Of a stretch of 64,000 nucleotides of DNA, positions 14,217-25,328 are shown one piece after another. The stretch is taken from the NCBI GenBank assembly GCA_947172415.1, contig OX359198.1, positions 217,401 to 281,400 of the forward strand, given 5' to 3'. Numbering within the stretch: position 1 is the stretch's first letter; the number at the start of each line of letters is the position of its first letter. The notes under the pieces were generated by a model. That model did no database searches. It was given only the letters and a program-made list of their open reading frames with translations, and had not been told where the DNA came from. This stretch comes from Chondrosia reniformis. Lineage: Eukaryota; Porifera; Demospongiae; Chondrillida; Chondrillidae. A program made the position numbers and the translations under genes.

Positions 14217-16419
14217 TCACTCAAAAACTTTGAAATTAGCTGAACACTGGTTATAAGTCACTCCTGATCGCAGAATCCTAAGTGCTCTCTCCTTGAATTT
14301 CTCATTGTGAGTGTATGAAAATGGATGGACTATATACATTGACTTGTGCCTAATCCTCTCTCGTCTGATCGTACAGTGCCTTCTGCATATATAGTCTTCT
14401 GATAATACAGAAATGTTCAAGTTGTTTATAGAAGTCCTACCCTCATAGCCATAGTCTGTTTCTAGCCATTTGACCTTTAAACCTTTCAAACAGTTATTAA
14501 TGCGCTGCTGATCATCTGAATACAGCTTTCTGCGAGTTACAGTTGACATGTTCTTTAGAAAGGCATCTACACAATGTATGTACACATAGAGAGGGGAGAC
14601 CACATTATTATTTAGAGGGGATATTTAAAAGTATAGAAATAACATTGTTAGTGAATGTATGGGAGTCAATTATAGTGACCACTTTAAGCAATGTCTGTCT
14701 ATAGAGGAGACAGTTTATATGGATTACACTGTATTAGGGATATACAACTTATTCTAGTAACATGAGATCACACTTTTTACAATCTGCAATCTTCAAGTCA
14801 CTACATATACACATCATGATGCGCCCAAATATAGAAGTGATGTGTATGATTAAGAATCATGCCACTTCTGTATGGTTAACCCTATTATATGATCACTGTC
14901 AGTGTCTTGTTTCATTACTTTTTCCAGATATGGTATTCATTATTGCAACACTGGCCATCCCTACTTCCAATATTTTTAAATGTTTATATTTTAATTACTT
15001 ATTCCCATTACAAGCACAGAAATGTAAATACATTCTTTAAACACTTTTCAATATAGTTATGTGCCAATAGACTTACACGTTCCAGGGGAGCTCCTATAGA
15101 TGGCAGTGCCGGCACACACTGCTATATCAGTATCGTCGTAATGGCCTAACCCGAACAACATATCTGCCCCAGTCCTGTTCATCCACGGATAAGGGTCCCT
15201 CAGGATGATAGCATCTGAATCCATCAGCATGGTATCAAAGCCACGAGAGATGGTATAAGTAGTGAAAAGCTGCCTTGTTAACCAAAAATTTCTTTGTCTA
15301 ATAAAATATTGTAGTTTTGGTTTCGTGTTGTTATGGAGACGTTGGTTAATCAAATCACTGCAATGTGTATCAAAAAGTAGCAAGACTCTATATACAACAT
15401 GGATATATAGTAATATAGCTTATTCCTGCAAACTACACCCATTCTACAGTAAAACTGCATGTTTACGATAATAGATTTAGCATGTAACAGACTCTTTTGA
15501 CCATGTACATGAAATCAATAGTTCTATGATATTACTCCAAAATATTAATTCCAGTATGTTTTACAAATTAGACATGTATAAGGATTCACAGAAGATCAAA
15601 ATAAAGAAAAAGACAAAGACTCCCAGGATCACTGATGAAGGGTGGAATTCCCAGAAACAGCTGTCTGACCCAGTGGAGAAGAAGATGAAAGAAGGGAAAA
15701 GAAGGAAGAAAAGACTCCTGTATCCTCATCCAAAGCTCTATTCAGGTTTAGTTCCCCTATAGGCTCTTTTACAGAATAGGCATATAGCATGTAGAAAATG
15801 GTATATTAGACATGCATAAGCCATACTTTTGAATAACATTGGCAACGTGGAGTCCATTCTTAGCAAACACGCTAGTTGCCGCCTGGTTGTCCAACACTAG
15901 CACCATGACATGCCTCATCAGGTGAGCAGCATTCAAGCGAACACTACAAAGCCACTTTAGAGTAACATTGACATAGCTCTCGGTAATTAAAAGTGGTATC
16001 ACCAATCTAGTATTGGTCTGTGAATATATTTGTTCCAGTATAGAGTCTATCTCCTTGAATATTGGAGCAAGCTTATAGTTATGGGACGTTATCCTTGGTA
16101 GAAGCATGGGAATATTCACATTCTTCATTATCGTTGAAGTTGTCTTCCGCAAAGGGTTAAATGGTGAACCAGACTTTAGATCAGAAAAGCCGTACAAGTC
16201 CGTTCTCTCACTGGCCATGCTATCCTCCCTGACACTGAGAACAGTCGAATGTGCTTCTAAGTGTTTTCCACCGTGGGTAGGTGCACTGTGAATGTCACCA
16301 TGAGTACGGATGTGTACAGAGGCGACTGAACGGTCGTGGTAACGTATTAGAAGAATCGGCGTTATCACCAAGAATCCAGCCGCTATCATTTGTAACGTGC
16401 GACGAACACTCCACCTCAT
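14217..16419 (-). CDS. GT1: type II membrane glycosyltransferase, nucleotide-diphospho-sugar transferase family
   Basis: Three exons: 15827-16419, 15077-15357, 14217-14566. Phases match and the total is 1224 nt (407 aa plus stop). A short basic N-terminus precedes one hydrophobic segment at about residues 10-26 (IAAGFLVITPILLI), the layout of a Golgi type II enzyme. VMVLVLDNQAATS resembles the first Rossmann strand, and FDTMLMDSDAIILRDPYPWM carries the DxD-type sugar-nucleotide/metal motif (DSD near 244-246), fitting the Nucleotid_trans fold (Pfam PF03407). The donor sugar and acceptor are unknown. It is tail to tail with FTHFS-A (160 bp apart) and head to head with TM1. Exon 2 could instead start further upstream, but that frame meets a TAA here, so the acceptor ending TTGCAG before 15357 was chosen. 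Confidence 0.75.
14811..14990 (+). repeat. Solo arm of the hairpin element inside GT1 intron 2
   Basis: The stretch from GATGCGCCCAAATATAGAAG to GGCCATCCCTACTTCC closely resembles one arm of the large inverted repeat at the 3' end of the element at 23877-24763. Only one arm is present. The same relic sits in intron 2 of GT2, GT4 and GT5, so it predates the unit duplications. Confidence 0.75.
15592..15745 (+). other. Exon-like open segment antisense within GT1 intron 1
   Basis: On the plus strand an AG-acceptor-like border (ATTCACAG) is followed by 154 open bases and a GT border (TTCAG/GTTTAG). The frame encodes a Lys-rich segment (KIKIKKKTKTPRI, DEGWNSQKQLSDPVEKKMK). Counterparts occur in GT2, GT4 and GT5, and the two length differences seen in GT2 are each 3 bp, keeping the frame. 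I do not recognise the peptide. It may be a captured exon or part of a dispersed repeat, since its 3' end also recurs near 16811-16860 and 24840-24890. Confidence 0.35.
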
Positions 16420-17279
16420 TGCACTAGAACAAAAGGAGAGGAGATGGGATATCTATCTATCTACACTGACCACAACATGTGCAATATACGTAGATAAATG
16501 TACGTAATAGATTGTGTATACATGCATTTGCAATTACAGTCAAAAAGCGATAAAAGTGAAGAGATGTATGGCTTCCCCCCTCTGTTTATAAAACTCACTT
16601 TATAGCAACAAATTCTTAATGTGCAATTATATATATAGTCAGCGGATCTCGGAGACTCCTCCATATGGGCCCCTGAGAAGGGTTCCGGAAGACGGCCATT
16701 TTAATCATGAATAAACGTGTTATATAACAATGTTTCCGAATGTTACCGAATGTTACATGCTCCACAGCACATGTCATAGAAGTGCTATATAGTGACATGG
16801 TCTCATGGAAACTCTTGTATCCTCATCAAAAGCTCTCACTAGGTTTAGTTCCCTATAGGCCTTTACTCTAAAGTAAATCTAACATGTTGAATGATGTTGA
16901 AATGAAGCTTTAGATTGATTGTGCATTTGTGTTATATTATGTAATTGTTTCATTTAATTTTCCTATTTTCATAATAATAGCAATAAATGCATACACAGAA
17001 TATTAAGAATGAATGGCTATTCATTCACTCATTACAAATATTGAAGTTTTATTACAATTATGTGATACAATAGGACAATTCATAAAATGAAAGAGATGAA
17101 AATTTGATGTCAAATACAGTAATATGTATGCCTATAAATGTGTGTATATATAAAAAAATTATGTTATATATGTGTGTATATATAAAAATTTATGTTGTAT
17201 ATAATTATTATATATATAATGTGTGTGGACCAAATAGTTAGTTGGGGCCAAATTAAATGACACAAGTGTTGCAGTCAAT
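16420..17279. promoter_or_regulatory. Shared divergent promoter region GT1/TM1 (undisturbed form of the spacer)
   Basis: The spacer of about 860 bp lies between the start codons of GT1 (-) and TM1 (+). Homologous spacers precede TM2, TM3, TM4 and TM5. The last ~60 bp before the TM ATG are almost invariant (GGACCAAATAGTTAGTTGGG, GACACAAGTGTTGCAGTCAA) and follow a TATATATA-rich stretch, a plausible core promoter. The GT side contains TATCTATCTATC. No intron was seen in the TM coding part. Confidence 0.6.
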
Positions 17280-20200
17280 ATGAAGTCTACACATTTGGCT
17301 GAGGTCTTTGTACTTCTCATGTACCAGTCTGTATCACTTGCGAACAATACTTTTTGGGTATCTTCTACCGACCGGGACTGTGTGAATGGACCATCTTGTG
17401 ATACTCTTGATGGATATTATCAAAGGAATAGCAGCATCTTCTCCACTTCAAACAGCACATGGATCTTTCTAAAAGGTAGCCACAACATAACATTTACCTT
17501 ACAAATACTCGAAGCTGAAAGTGTTACTTTTGAAGGAGAATCAGAATCCTGCTGTAAGCTATTGTTGATGCATGGTGCCAGTGTTGAAATTAAAGAGAGT
17601 AGAGATATTATCTTTCAATATATGACATTAAACTTGTCAGAGTCAAGAATGAAATTATGCAAAGTAATTAATGTAGCACTTTATAGAATGAATTTAACTG
17701 GAGGTACCATTGATATGCTATATCCTTCAGGCTTGTACTCTTTTAAAGTTAGCAGCTTTCAGAATGTAAGCATAGAGTTTAGAGCAGAGTCCCACAAGAT
17801 TCCTGATCAACTGTTCATAAGAATATGTAATGTGACACTAACTCGAGGTAGGGTTCAGTTTTGTATAATGTCATCCAATAGCAGTCTCTCTCTTGAAGAG
17901 TATAAATCTGAAATATTAATAACAAACTCTACTTTTAAGAGTACTCTTTCAAGAAAGAAGGATGTATGATTATGAGTTTAACAGTTCAAATAATCCAGTG
18001 AGATCATTAAAGCCAATTTTAATTGTGGAAAAGTGTGAATTTTATAATGAGATCAGTGATTATGAATATCATTCAAATACATTTCGTCAGTTTACTGTAC
18101 TAAACAGTACTGACATGGTTTCTCTTAAAAACTGCATTTTCAAGAAAAACTACATGTTTCTATTTATGAATAGCTACATCCTGTTTAGTGGAGACAATTT
18201 AATAGTAAATAATTCAATCCGAAATGGAAACCCACTAAATATTTTCCATTCAATTTTGTTGCTTGAAACCAATTCATATTTGGAAATCAGGAACAATACA
18301 GGTCACTATAGTGGTGGAATATATGGTTGCTTACCTCCTGATAAGCTTAAGCTTGATGCCACTTTTGAGTATCTTTCAGAGTGTGAGAGAGAATATGTTG
18401 GTAATCAACAGAGTCGATGCTTCTTTCAACCAGTAGACCAATATGGACAATGGCTAATGAGAAGTGACCTCTCTACATTCAATGGGTCTATATTCCTGAA
18501 GAACAACACTAACCATCTTTATGACGGTAACAACATTTATGCTGGACATTTTTCACATTGTACTATTCAAACTCAGGATGGGTATATTACCACAAATGAA
18601 ACATATCTCAAAAACTTTATCAAATTGCCATCATGGAGCCCCAATGATATAGCATCTCCTCCTTATCGGTTGTGCTTATGTGATAAGAACGGAGATTTAA
18701 TGCCCAAAGATTGCAATGGCCAGACAAATATGAGTTTATATCCGGGAGAGGAACTGATACTTTATATAACCTTAATTGGGGATTATTTTAGTGAAAACGT
18801 TGTACTTCATAAAATAATAGTGGAGATTGAGGGAAATATGGATTTAACAATGTTAACGATCCAAAGGAAATGTCAAAAATATACTCAGTCTGTAAATAAG
18901 GTCATTAACAGTACAATTGATATTACACTTAAAACATACAATACGTTATCAGGGATATTCCTGTCAAACTACAAGGAGAGGCTAAATGTGAGTCACAACA
19001 TACATGTTGAAGTTCACTGTCACTGTCCTCCTGGGTTTGTAAAGGAACCACAAGAAGAAAGCTCTTATTTACTGTCAAATGAAAAGTGTTCCTGTAACTC
19101 TCTTTTAAATGATTTAAATTTTGTATGCTCAATAAATCAGGGACTACCAAAGTATCAGCAAATGCATAAGTACCTATGGATCGGAGTACGGAGTCCCTTT
19201 CTTGTAATCTCCAATTACTGTCCTTCTTTCTATTGCAATGTATCTGAGCTTCAATCAATTGGTGTAACTCTACAAGATATAAGTGCAGAAAACACTACAA
19301 AACAGTGCAACACAGTGAATCAGCGTCGCGGGTTCATTTGCAGTGAATGTCCAAAAGGTTACAGTACTACATTTGGAGGATTTAAGTGCAACGAATGTTC
19401 AAATCTTTGGCTCCTCCTCATATTCATCTATGCATTAGCTGGTCCTCTTCTGTTAGCCCTGCTGTTTGCCTTTAACCTCACTATTGTACACGGAGCCATC
19501 AATGGAATTTTGCTCTATGCCAACATTGTATATCTTTATGATGACTACTTGCAAGAACATGCAAATGGTATACTTTATATAGTCTTCTCACTTCTTAATT
19601 TTGGGACTGGAAGGAATATATGCTTTTATGATGGAATGGATGAATTTTCTAAAGCATTGCTTCAATATGTATTTCCAATTTATCTCATAATTTTGGCAGC
19701 TTTAATAATTATCGGAGCTCAGGTCTTTAAACTCAAGTTATTCAGAGTTCAATTCATCAGTAAGAGGTGTGTTCCAGTATTGGCCACTATTATGGTGCTG
19801 ACATTTACTAGCTTTGTGGATGTCTGCTGGATCTCTCTGAGAGCTGCTGTTACCTACAGTGTTAGTTTGCAAGTTGATGACACTGAAAGAGTACAGTCCC
19901 GTTCTCCAGAATTGGTTTGGTTTTATCAGCCCAGTTTAGGGTATTTTAGGGGGAAACACCTGATTCTGGGTATGGCGGCTATCAGCGTTTGCATCCTATA
20001 TATCCTTCCACTGACTGTTGTTGTACTATTTGGAGATTTTCTGAGGAGAAGGTGTATTCACAGAACATGGTTCAGTCACGTTATTGATGTGTTCCAAGGA
20101 GCTTACCGTAAGCCATATGGTTTCTGGTTGGGAGTGAGATTATTGCTTAGAATCTGCTTTGTATTCATCCACACACTGCATTATAACTCGGCCCAGTTTG

Positions 20201-20697
20201 CATACACAACACTTCACATTATATTACTCTTTCTCTGTCTTGAAAACTTGATAAAGCCATTTTGTCAAAAGGTGATCATAAAGGAAGTTTCTTCTCATAA
20301 GGAAGTGAAAGCTAAAGTTGGTGAGAAATTGAAAAACAGAATTTTTTCCTTCATCAGATGGCTGACATATCCACAAGTTATAGATAATGTTTCTCTGCTA
20401 AACATTATCTTTATGAGTGCGATAATAATAGGAAACCCCTACAAATACTATTTTGAGGATTATGTATGCAACTTATCCATAGCTATTGCTATTATTCAGC
20501 TCTCATTCATTTTTGGTTTCCATGGATACATTTTCTTTCCTATTCCAAGAGGTCTCAAATTTAAATGGAGAAAATTGAAGGAATACATTCTCAAGAGACA
20601 ATCACAGGAGGGAAATATTGAAGAAGATAGTGTGGAATTTTTTCCATTCAGAGATGTACAATACGTTTCTGATCCACCTTCCTCTCAACAACAATAA
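17280..20697 (+). pseudogene. TM1: multi-pass glycoprotein family member, frameshifted
   Basis: Same family as TM3, TM4 and TM5: signal peptide, N-glycosylation-rich ectodomain, Cys-rich linker, then several membrane helices. The frame runs 17280-17969 (229 aa), and a second frame of 911 aa starts at 17962 and goes to the usual C-terminus (DPPSSQQQ). Compared with TM4 the segment around 17947-17962 has lost 8 bp net, which breaks the frame. The 230-residue N-terminal piece could be secreted but would lack all helices. Apart from this one lesion the copy is well preserved, so the break is recent or could be an assembly error. Confidence 0.8.
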
Positions 20698-21027
20698 ACC
20701 TCACTTCCATCAGTTGGGGGAAGAACAGTTTTCGCAAGACTATATACATATACATACAATGTATCAGTTAGAATTTGATGTGCACTTGCATACATAATTT
20801 ATTTACATGCTTATGTGTGCATGAACTTTATTAATTTGTATTTGATATGTAAACACCAAATCAATAATAAATGGATTATTAGAAATGGAGTTAATTGTAC
20901 AAACCAAATTAAATGCATGCATATTTAATGGCACAACAAATATATATATATTTCCATATTCTCTGCAATATACTGTAAGTGAATTCAAAAATGCTATTAT
21001 CAAAGTGATACAATGTGTTTTCTAAAA
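20698..21027. other. TM1 3' flank joined to reversed MTHFD1 3' flank
   Basis: AT-rich non-coding DNA. The first part is the 3' flank common to all TM copies (TGCATACATAATTTATTTAC). The second part (AATGCTATTATCAAAGTGAT) matches the sequence just outside the MTHFD1 stop at 56880-56945. No gene is evident. Confidence 0.7.
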
Positions 21028-21122
21028 TTAAAACAGTCCCTGTATCTCTCCAGTGGTGGTGTCAATGTCAATGTCGTAGAAACATGGTCTGGTCGGCAGA
21101 CCTGGCATGGTGGACATGGTCC
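21028..21122 (-). pseudogene. MTHFD1 last-exon 3' fragment, minus orientation
   Basis: This holds the stop codon and roughly the last 30 codons of the FTHFS domain in minus orientation, breaking off at TCCCCACTAGGGG. It abuts a plus-orientation copy of the same exon, forming an inverted pair. Confidence 0.85.
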
Positions 21123-21168
21123 CCACTAGGGGACTGTCTCCTTAGAACATGTCCACTGCTTCTTGTAG

Positions 21169-21410
21169 GGTTCTCACATCTCCCCATCTGTATGGCCAAG
21201 ACACACCTCTCCTTCTCCCACCTTCCTGAGCTGAAGGGAGCACCCAGCGGCTTCACACTGCCCATCCGAGATGTGCGGGCCAGTGTGGGAGCCGGTTTCC
21301 TGTACCCCCTAGTGGGGACCATGTCCACCATGCCAGGTCTGCCCACCAGACCATGTTTCTACGACATTGACATTGACACCACCACTGGAGAGATACAGGG
21401 ACTGTTTTAA
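21169..21410 (+). pseudogene. FTHFS last-exon fragment (plus orientation), unit 2
   Basis: It includes the AG acceptor and the complete last exon of the FTHFS domain ([20 protein letters not shown] to GEIQGLF stop), preceded by only ~45 bp of the last intron (21124-21168). All upstream exons are missing, so no ligase can be made. It sits tail to tail with GT2, as the complete FTHFS genes sit with GT1 and GT4. Confidence 0.9.
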
Positions 21411-21567
21411 TTGCAGTGGAGATTTTAAACACTTTTTTTAACTATTTGCTTCGTTTTATTTCCTTAATGAACTTTAAATCAAAACCTGTCATTTTGTTTT
21501 ATTTCCAAAATTAAAAGTTTTATATACACAAAATTATAAAAACAAAAAATATAAATTTTTGAAGGTT

Positions 21568-23614
21568 TCACTCAAAAACTTTGAAATTAGCTGAACACTG
21601 GTTATAAGTCACTCCTGATCGCAGAATCCTAAGTGCTCTCTCCTTGAATTTCTCATTGTGAGTGTATGAAAATGGATGGACTATATACATTGACTTGTGC
21701 CTAATCCTCTCTCGTCTGATTGTACAGTGCCTTCTGCATATATAGTCTTCTGATAATACGGAAATGTTCAAGTTGTTTATAGAAGTCCTACCCTCATAGC
21801 CATAGTCTGTTTCTAGCCATTTGACCTTTAAACCTTTCAAACAGTTATTAATGCGCTGCTGATCATCTGAGTACAACTTTCTGCGAGTTACAGTTGACAT
21901 GTTCTTTAGAAAGGCATCTACACAATGTATATACACATAGAGAGGGGAGACCACATTATTATTTACAGGGGATATTTAAAAGTATAGAAATAACATCGTT
22001 AGTGAATGTATGGGAGTCAATTATAGTGACCACTTTAAGCAATGTCTGTCTATAGAGGAGACAGTTTATATGGATTACACTGTATTAGGGATATACAACT
22101 TATTCTATGTGACATGAGATCACACTTTTTACAATCTGTAATCTTCAAGTCACTACATATACACATCATGATGCGTCCAAATATAGAAGTGATGTGTATG
22201 ATTAAGAATCATATACCACTTCTGTATGGTTAACCTTATTATATGATAACTGTCAGTGTCTTGTTTCATTACTTTTTCCAGATATGGTATTCATTATTGC
22301 AACACTGGCCATCCCTACTTCCAATTTTTTTTAATGTTTATATTTTAATTACTTATTCCCATTACAAGCACAGAAATGTAAATACATTCTTTAAACACTT
22401 TTCAATATAGTTATGTGCCAATAGACTTACATGTTCCAGGGGAGCTCCTATAGATGGCAGTGCCGGCACACACTGCTATATCAGTATCGTCGTAATTGCC
22501 TAACCCGAACAACATATCTGCCCCAGTCCTGTTCATCCACGGATAAGGGTCCCTCAGGATGATAGCATCTGAATCCATCAGCATGGTATCAAAGCCACGA
22601 GATATGGTATAAGTAGTGAAGAGCTGCCTTGTTAACCAAAAATTTCTTTGTCTTATAAAATATTGTATTTTTGGTTTCGTGTTGTGTTGGAGACGTTGGT
22701 GAATCAAATCACTGCAATGTGTACCAAAAGTAGCAAGACTCTATACATAACATGAATAGTATTATAACTTATTAAGGATTTACAGAAGATCATCAATATA
22801 AAGAAAAAGACAAAGACTCCCAGGATCACTGATGAAGGGTGGAATTCCCAGAAACAGCTGTCTGACCCAGTGGAGAAGATGAAAAAAGGGAAAAGAAGGA
22901 AGAAAAGACTCCTGTATCCTCATCCTAAGCTCTCTTCAGGTTTAGTTCCCCTATAGGCTCTTTTACAGAATAGGCATATAGCATGTAGGAAAATGGTATA
23001 TTAGACATGCACAAGCCATACTTTTGAATAACATTGGCAACGTGGAGTCCATTCCTAGCAAACATGCTAGTTGCCGCCTGGTTGTCCAACACTAGCACCA
23101 TGACATGCCTCATCAGGTGAGCAGCATTCAAACGAACACTACAAAGCCACTTTAGAGTAACATTGACATAGCTCTCGGTAATTAAAAGTGGTATCACCAA
23201 TCTAGTGTTGGTCTGTGAATATATTTGTTCCAGTATAGAGTCAATCTCCTTGAATATTGGAGCAAGCTTATAGTTATGGGACGTTATCCTTGGTAGAAGC
23301 ATGGGAATATTTACATTCTTCATTATCGTTGAAGTTGTCTTCCGAAAAGGGTTAAATGGTGAACCAGACTTTAGATCAGAAAAGCCGTTCAACTCCGTTC
23401 TCTCACTGGCCATGCTATCCTCCCTGACACTGAGAACAGTCGAATGTGCTTCTAAGTGTCTTCCATCGTGGGTAGGTGCACTGTAAAGGTCACCATGAGT
23501 ACGTATGTGTCCAGGGGCGACTGAGCGGTCGTGGTAACGTATTAGAAGAATCGGCGTTATCACCAATAACCCAACCGCTATCATTTGCAACGTGCGACGA
23601 ACACTCCACCTCAT
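21568..23614 (-). CDS. GT2: type II glycosyltransferase, paralogue of GT1
   Basis: Exons 23022-23614 (593 nt), 22431-22711 (281 nt) and 21568-21917 (350 nt) have exactly the same lengths and phases as GT1, giving 407 aa. The N-terminal membrane anchor (IAVGLLVITPILLIRYHD), VMVLVLDNQAATS and the DSD motif are intact. Differences from GT1 are scattered substitutions, for example MFARN for VFAKN. Intron 1 is about 160 bp shorter than in GT1. The divergent spacer to TM2 is enlarged by a hairpin element at 23877-24763. Confidence 0.75.
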
Positions 23615-23876
23615 TGCACTAGAACAAAGGGAGAGGAGATGGGATATCTATCTATCTACACTGACCACAACATGTGCAATACATGCATTTGCAATTGCAG
23701 TCAAAAAGTGATAAAAGTGATGGCTGGAGATGTATGGCTTCCCCCATAACTCACTTTATAGCGACAAATTCTTTATATGATATTATATTGCACCAGCGGA
23801 TCTCGGAGACTCCTCCATATGTGCCCCTGAAAAGGGTTCCGGAAGACGGCCATTTTAATCATGAATAAACGTGTTA

Positions 23877-24763
23877 TCAGAGAGTACGGTAGTACTCTCT
23901 AATAAGTAAGGATGTCCCGAAAAAAATGGATGCATTACGGGTTAACACACCTTATAAGTAGGCAGCGAATGCGTTTTTACCTCTTTTAAACTCATAATGT
24001 GTCTTTTTTGTACGATTTCAATTGAGGGAAGCTGTTTTCAAGAGCGCATAAAGGTCTAAGTTTGTAAAACGGTTTCAGGCCTACTTCCGGTTTTCCTCAT
24101 TTTCTTATTATTATTATTCTTATTTCACGCTAGTGCATAAACGCGCTTGTAGATAAGTACATTTTAGGGGCATATCGTCTTAAAGTTTTAGCAACTAGGG
24201 AATAGGCACCTTCCTGTCTTCAAACGATTTGTGCAAAGACGGTTTTCTGTGGCGCGTAAGCAAATTGGAACCTTTTTGTCGCCATTTTCTAATTAGGAGT
24301 TCTTGGTCATCTCCTGATTGCCTTCGACTACGACGTTATATTTCGAGTTTTCGCCAAAAAAAATTCAAAACTAATTTTAATAAGTATATAACATTACAAA
24401 AAAGAAGGAATACAAGTAAATAAAAACATTTAAAAAATGAAATGAGAAGTAGGGATGACAGTCCCTGCAACAGTACCTATCACATCTAGAAAAAGTAACA
24501 AAACAAGAAAGTGATCATATGGTAAGGCTAACATTGCAGAAGTGGCATACTGAAACTTAACTATACACATCACTTCTATGTTTGGGCGCATCATGGATAT
24601 ACTAGAAGTAGGGATCGATGCGCCCAAACATAGAAGTGATGTGTATAGTTAAGTTTCAGTATGCCACTTCTGCAATGTTAGCCTTACCATATGTGATAGG
24701 TACTGTTGCAGGGACTGCCATCCCTACTTCTCATTTCATTTTTTAAATGTTTTTATTGATTTG
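23877..24763. mobile_element. Hairpin-ended mobile element, copy 1 (887 bp)
   Basis: The insertion is defined by the empty paralogous site at 16720-16735 (GTGTTATATAACAATG): GTTA is followed by the insert and then TATAAC, with no duplication beyond one ambiguous T. The 5' end starts TC and carries a palindrome (AGAGTACGGTAGTACTCT core). The body is AT-rich without a coding frame. The last ~350 bp form a long inverted repeat (arms about 24413-24594 and 24617-24763) containing GTAGGGATGACA in one arm and its complement in the other. The right arm lacks about 30 bp of the left. TC start and A/T target recall Helitrons, but there is no CTRR 3' end. Confidence 0.75.
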
Positions 24764-25328
24764 TATAACAATGTTTCCGAATGTTACATGCTCCACAGCA
24801 CATGTCATAAAAGTGCTATATAGTGACATGTGCTGTGGAGACTCTTGCATCCTCATCCAAAGCTCTCACTAGGTTTAGTTCCCTATAGGTCTTTACTCTA
24901 AAGTAAATCTAACATGTTGAATGATGTTGAAATGAAGCTTTAGATTGATTGTGCATTTGTGTTATATTATGTTTCATTTAATTTTCCTATTTTCATAATA
25001 ATAGCAATAAATGTATACACAGAATATTAAGAATGAATGGCTATTCATTCACTCATTACAAATATTGAAGTTTTATTACAATTATGTGATACAATAGGAC
25101 AATTAATAAAATGAAAGAGATGAAAATTTGATGTCAAATACAGTAATATATATGCCTATAAATCCGTGTATATATAAAAATTTATGTTGTATATACAGTA
25201 CAAGTTACAATATAAGGTAATCTAATATAAATAAATAAATAATATAATTATAATTATTATATATATACTGTGTGTGGACCAAATAGTTAGTTGGGGCCAA
25301 ATTAAATGACACAAGTGTTGCAGTCAAC

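Noticed and set aside
15358-15430. Extended GT exon 2 (adding VMYRVLLLFDTHC)
   Set aside because: It meets an in-frame TAA in GT1 and GT4, and the TTGCAG acceptor gives identical, in-phase exons in all four genes; it remains possible only for GT5.
23877-24763. Considered calling the insertion a plain MITE or a Helitron
   Set aside because: The inverted repeat occupies only the 3' part and does not pair with the 5' end, and there is no CTRR terminus, so neither label fits without more copies.
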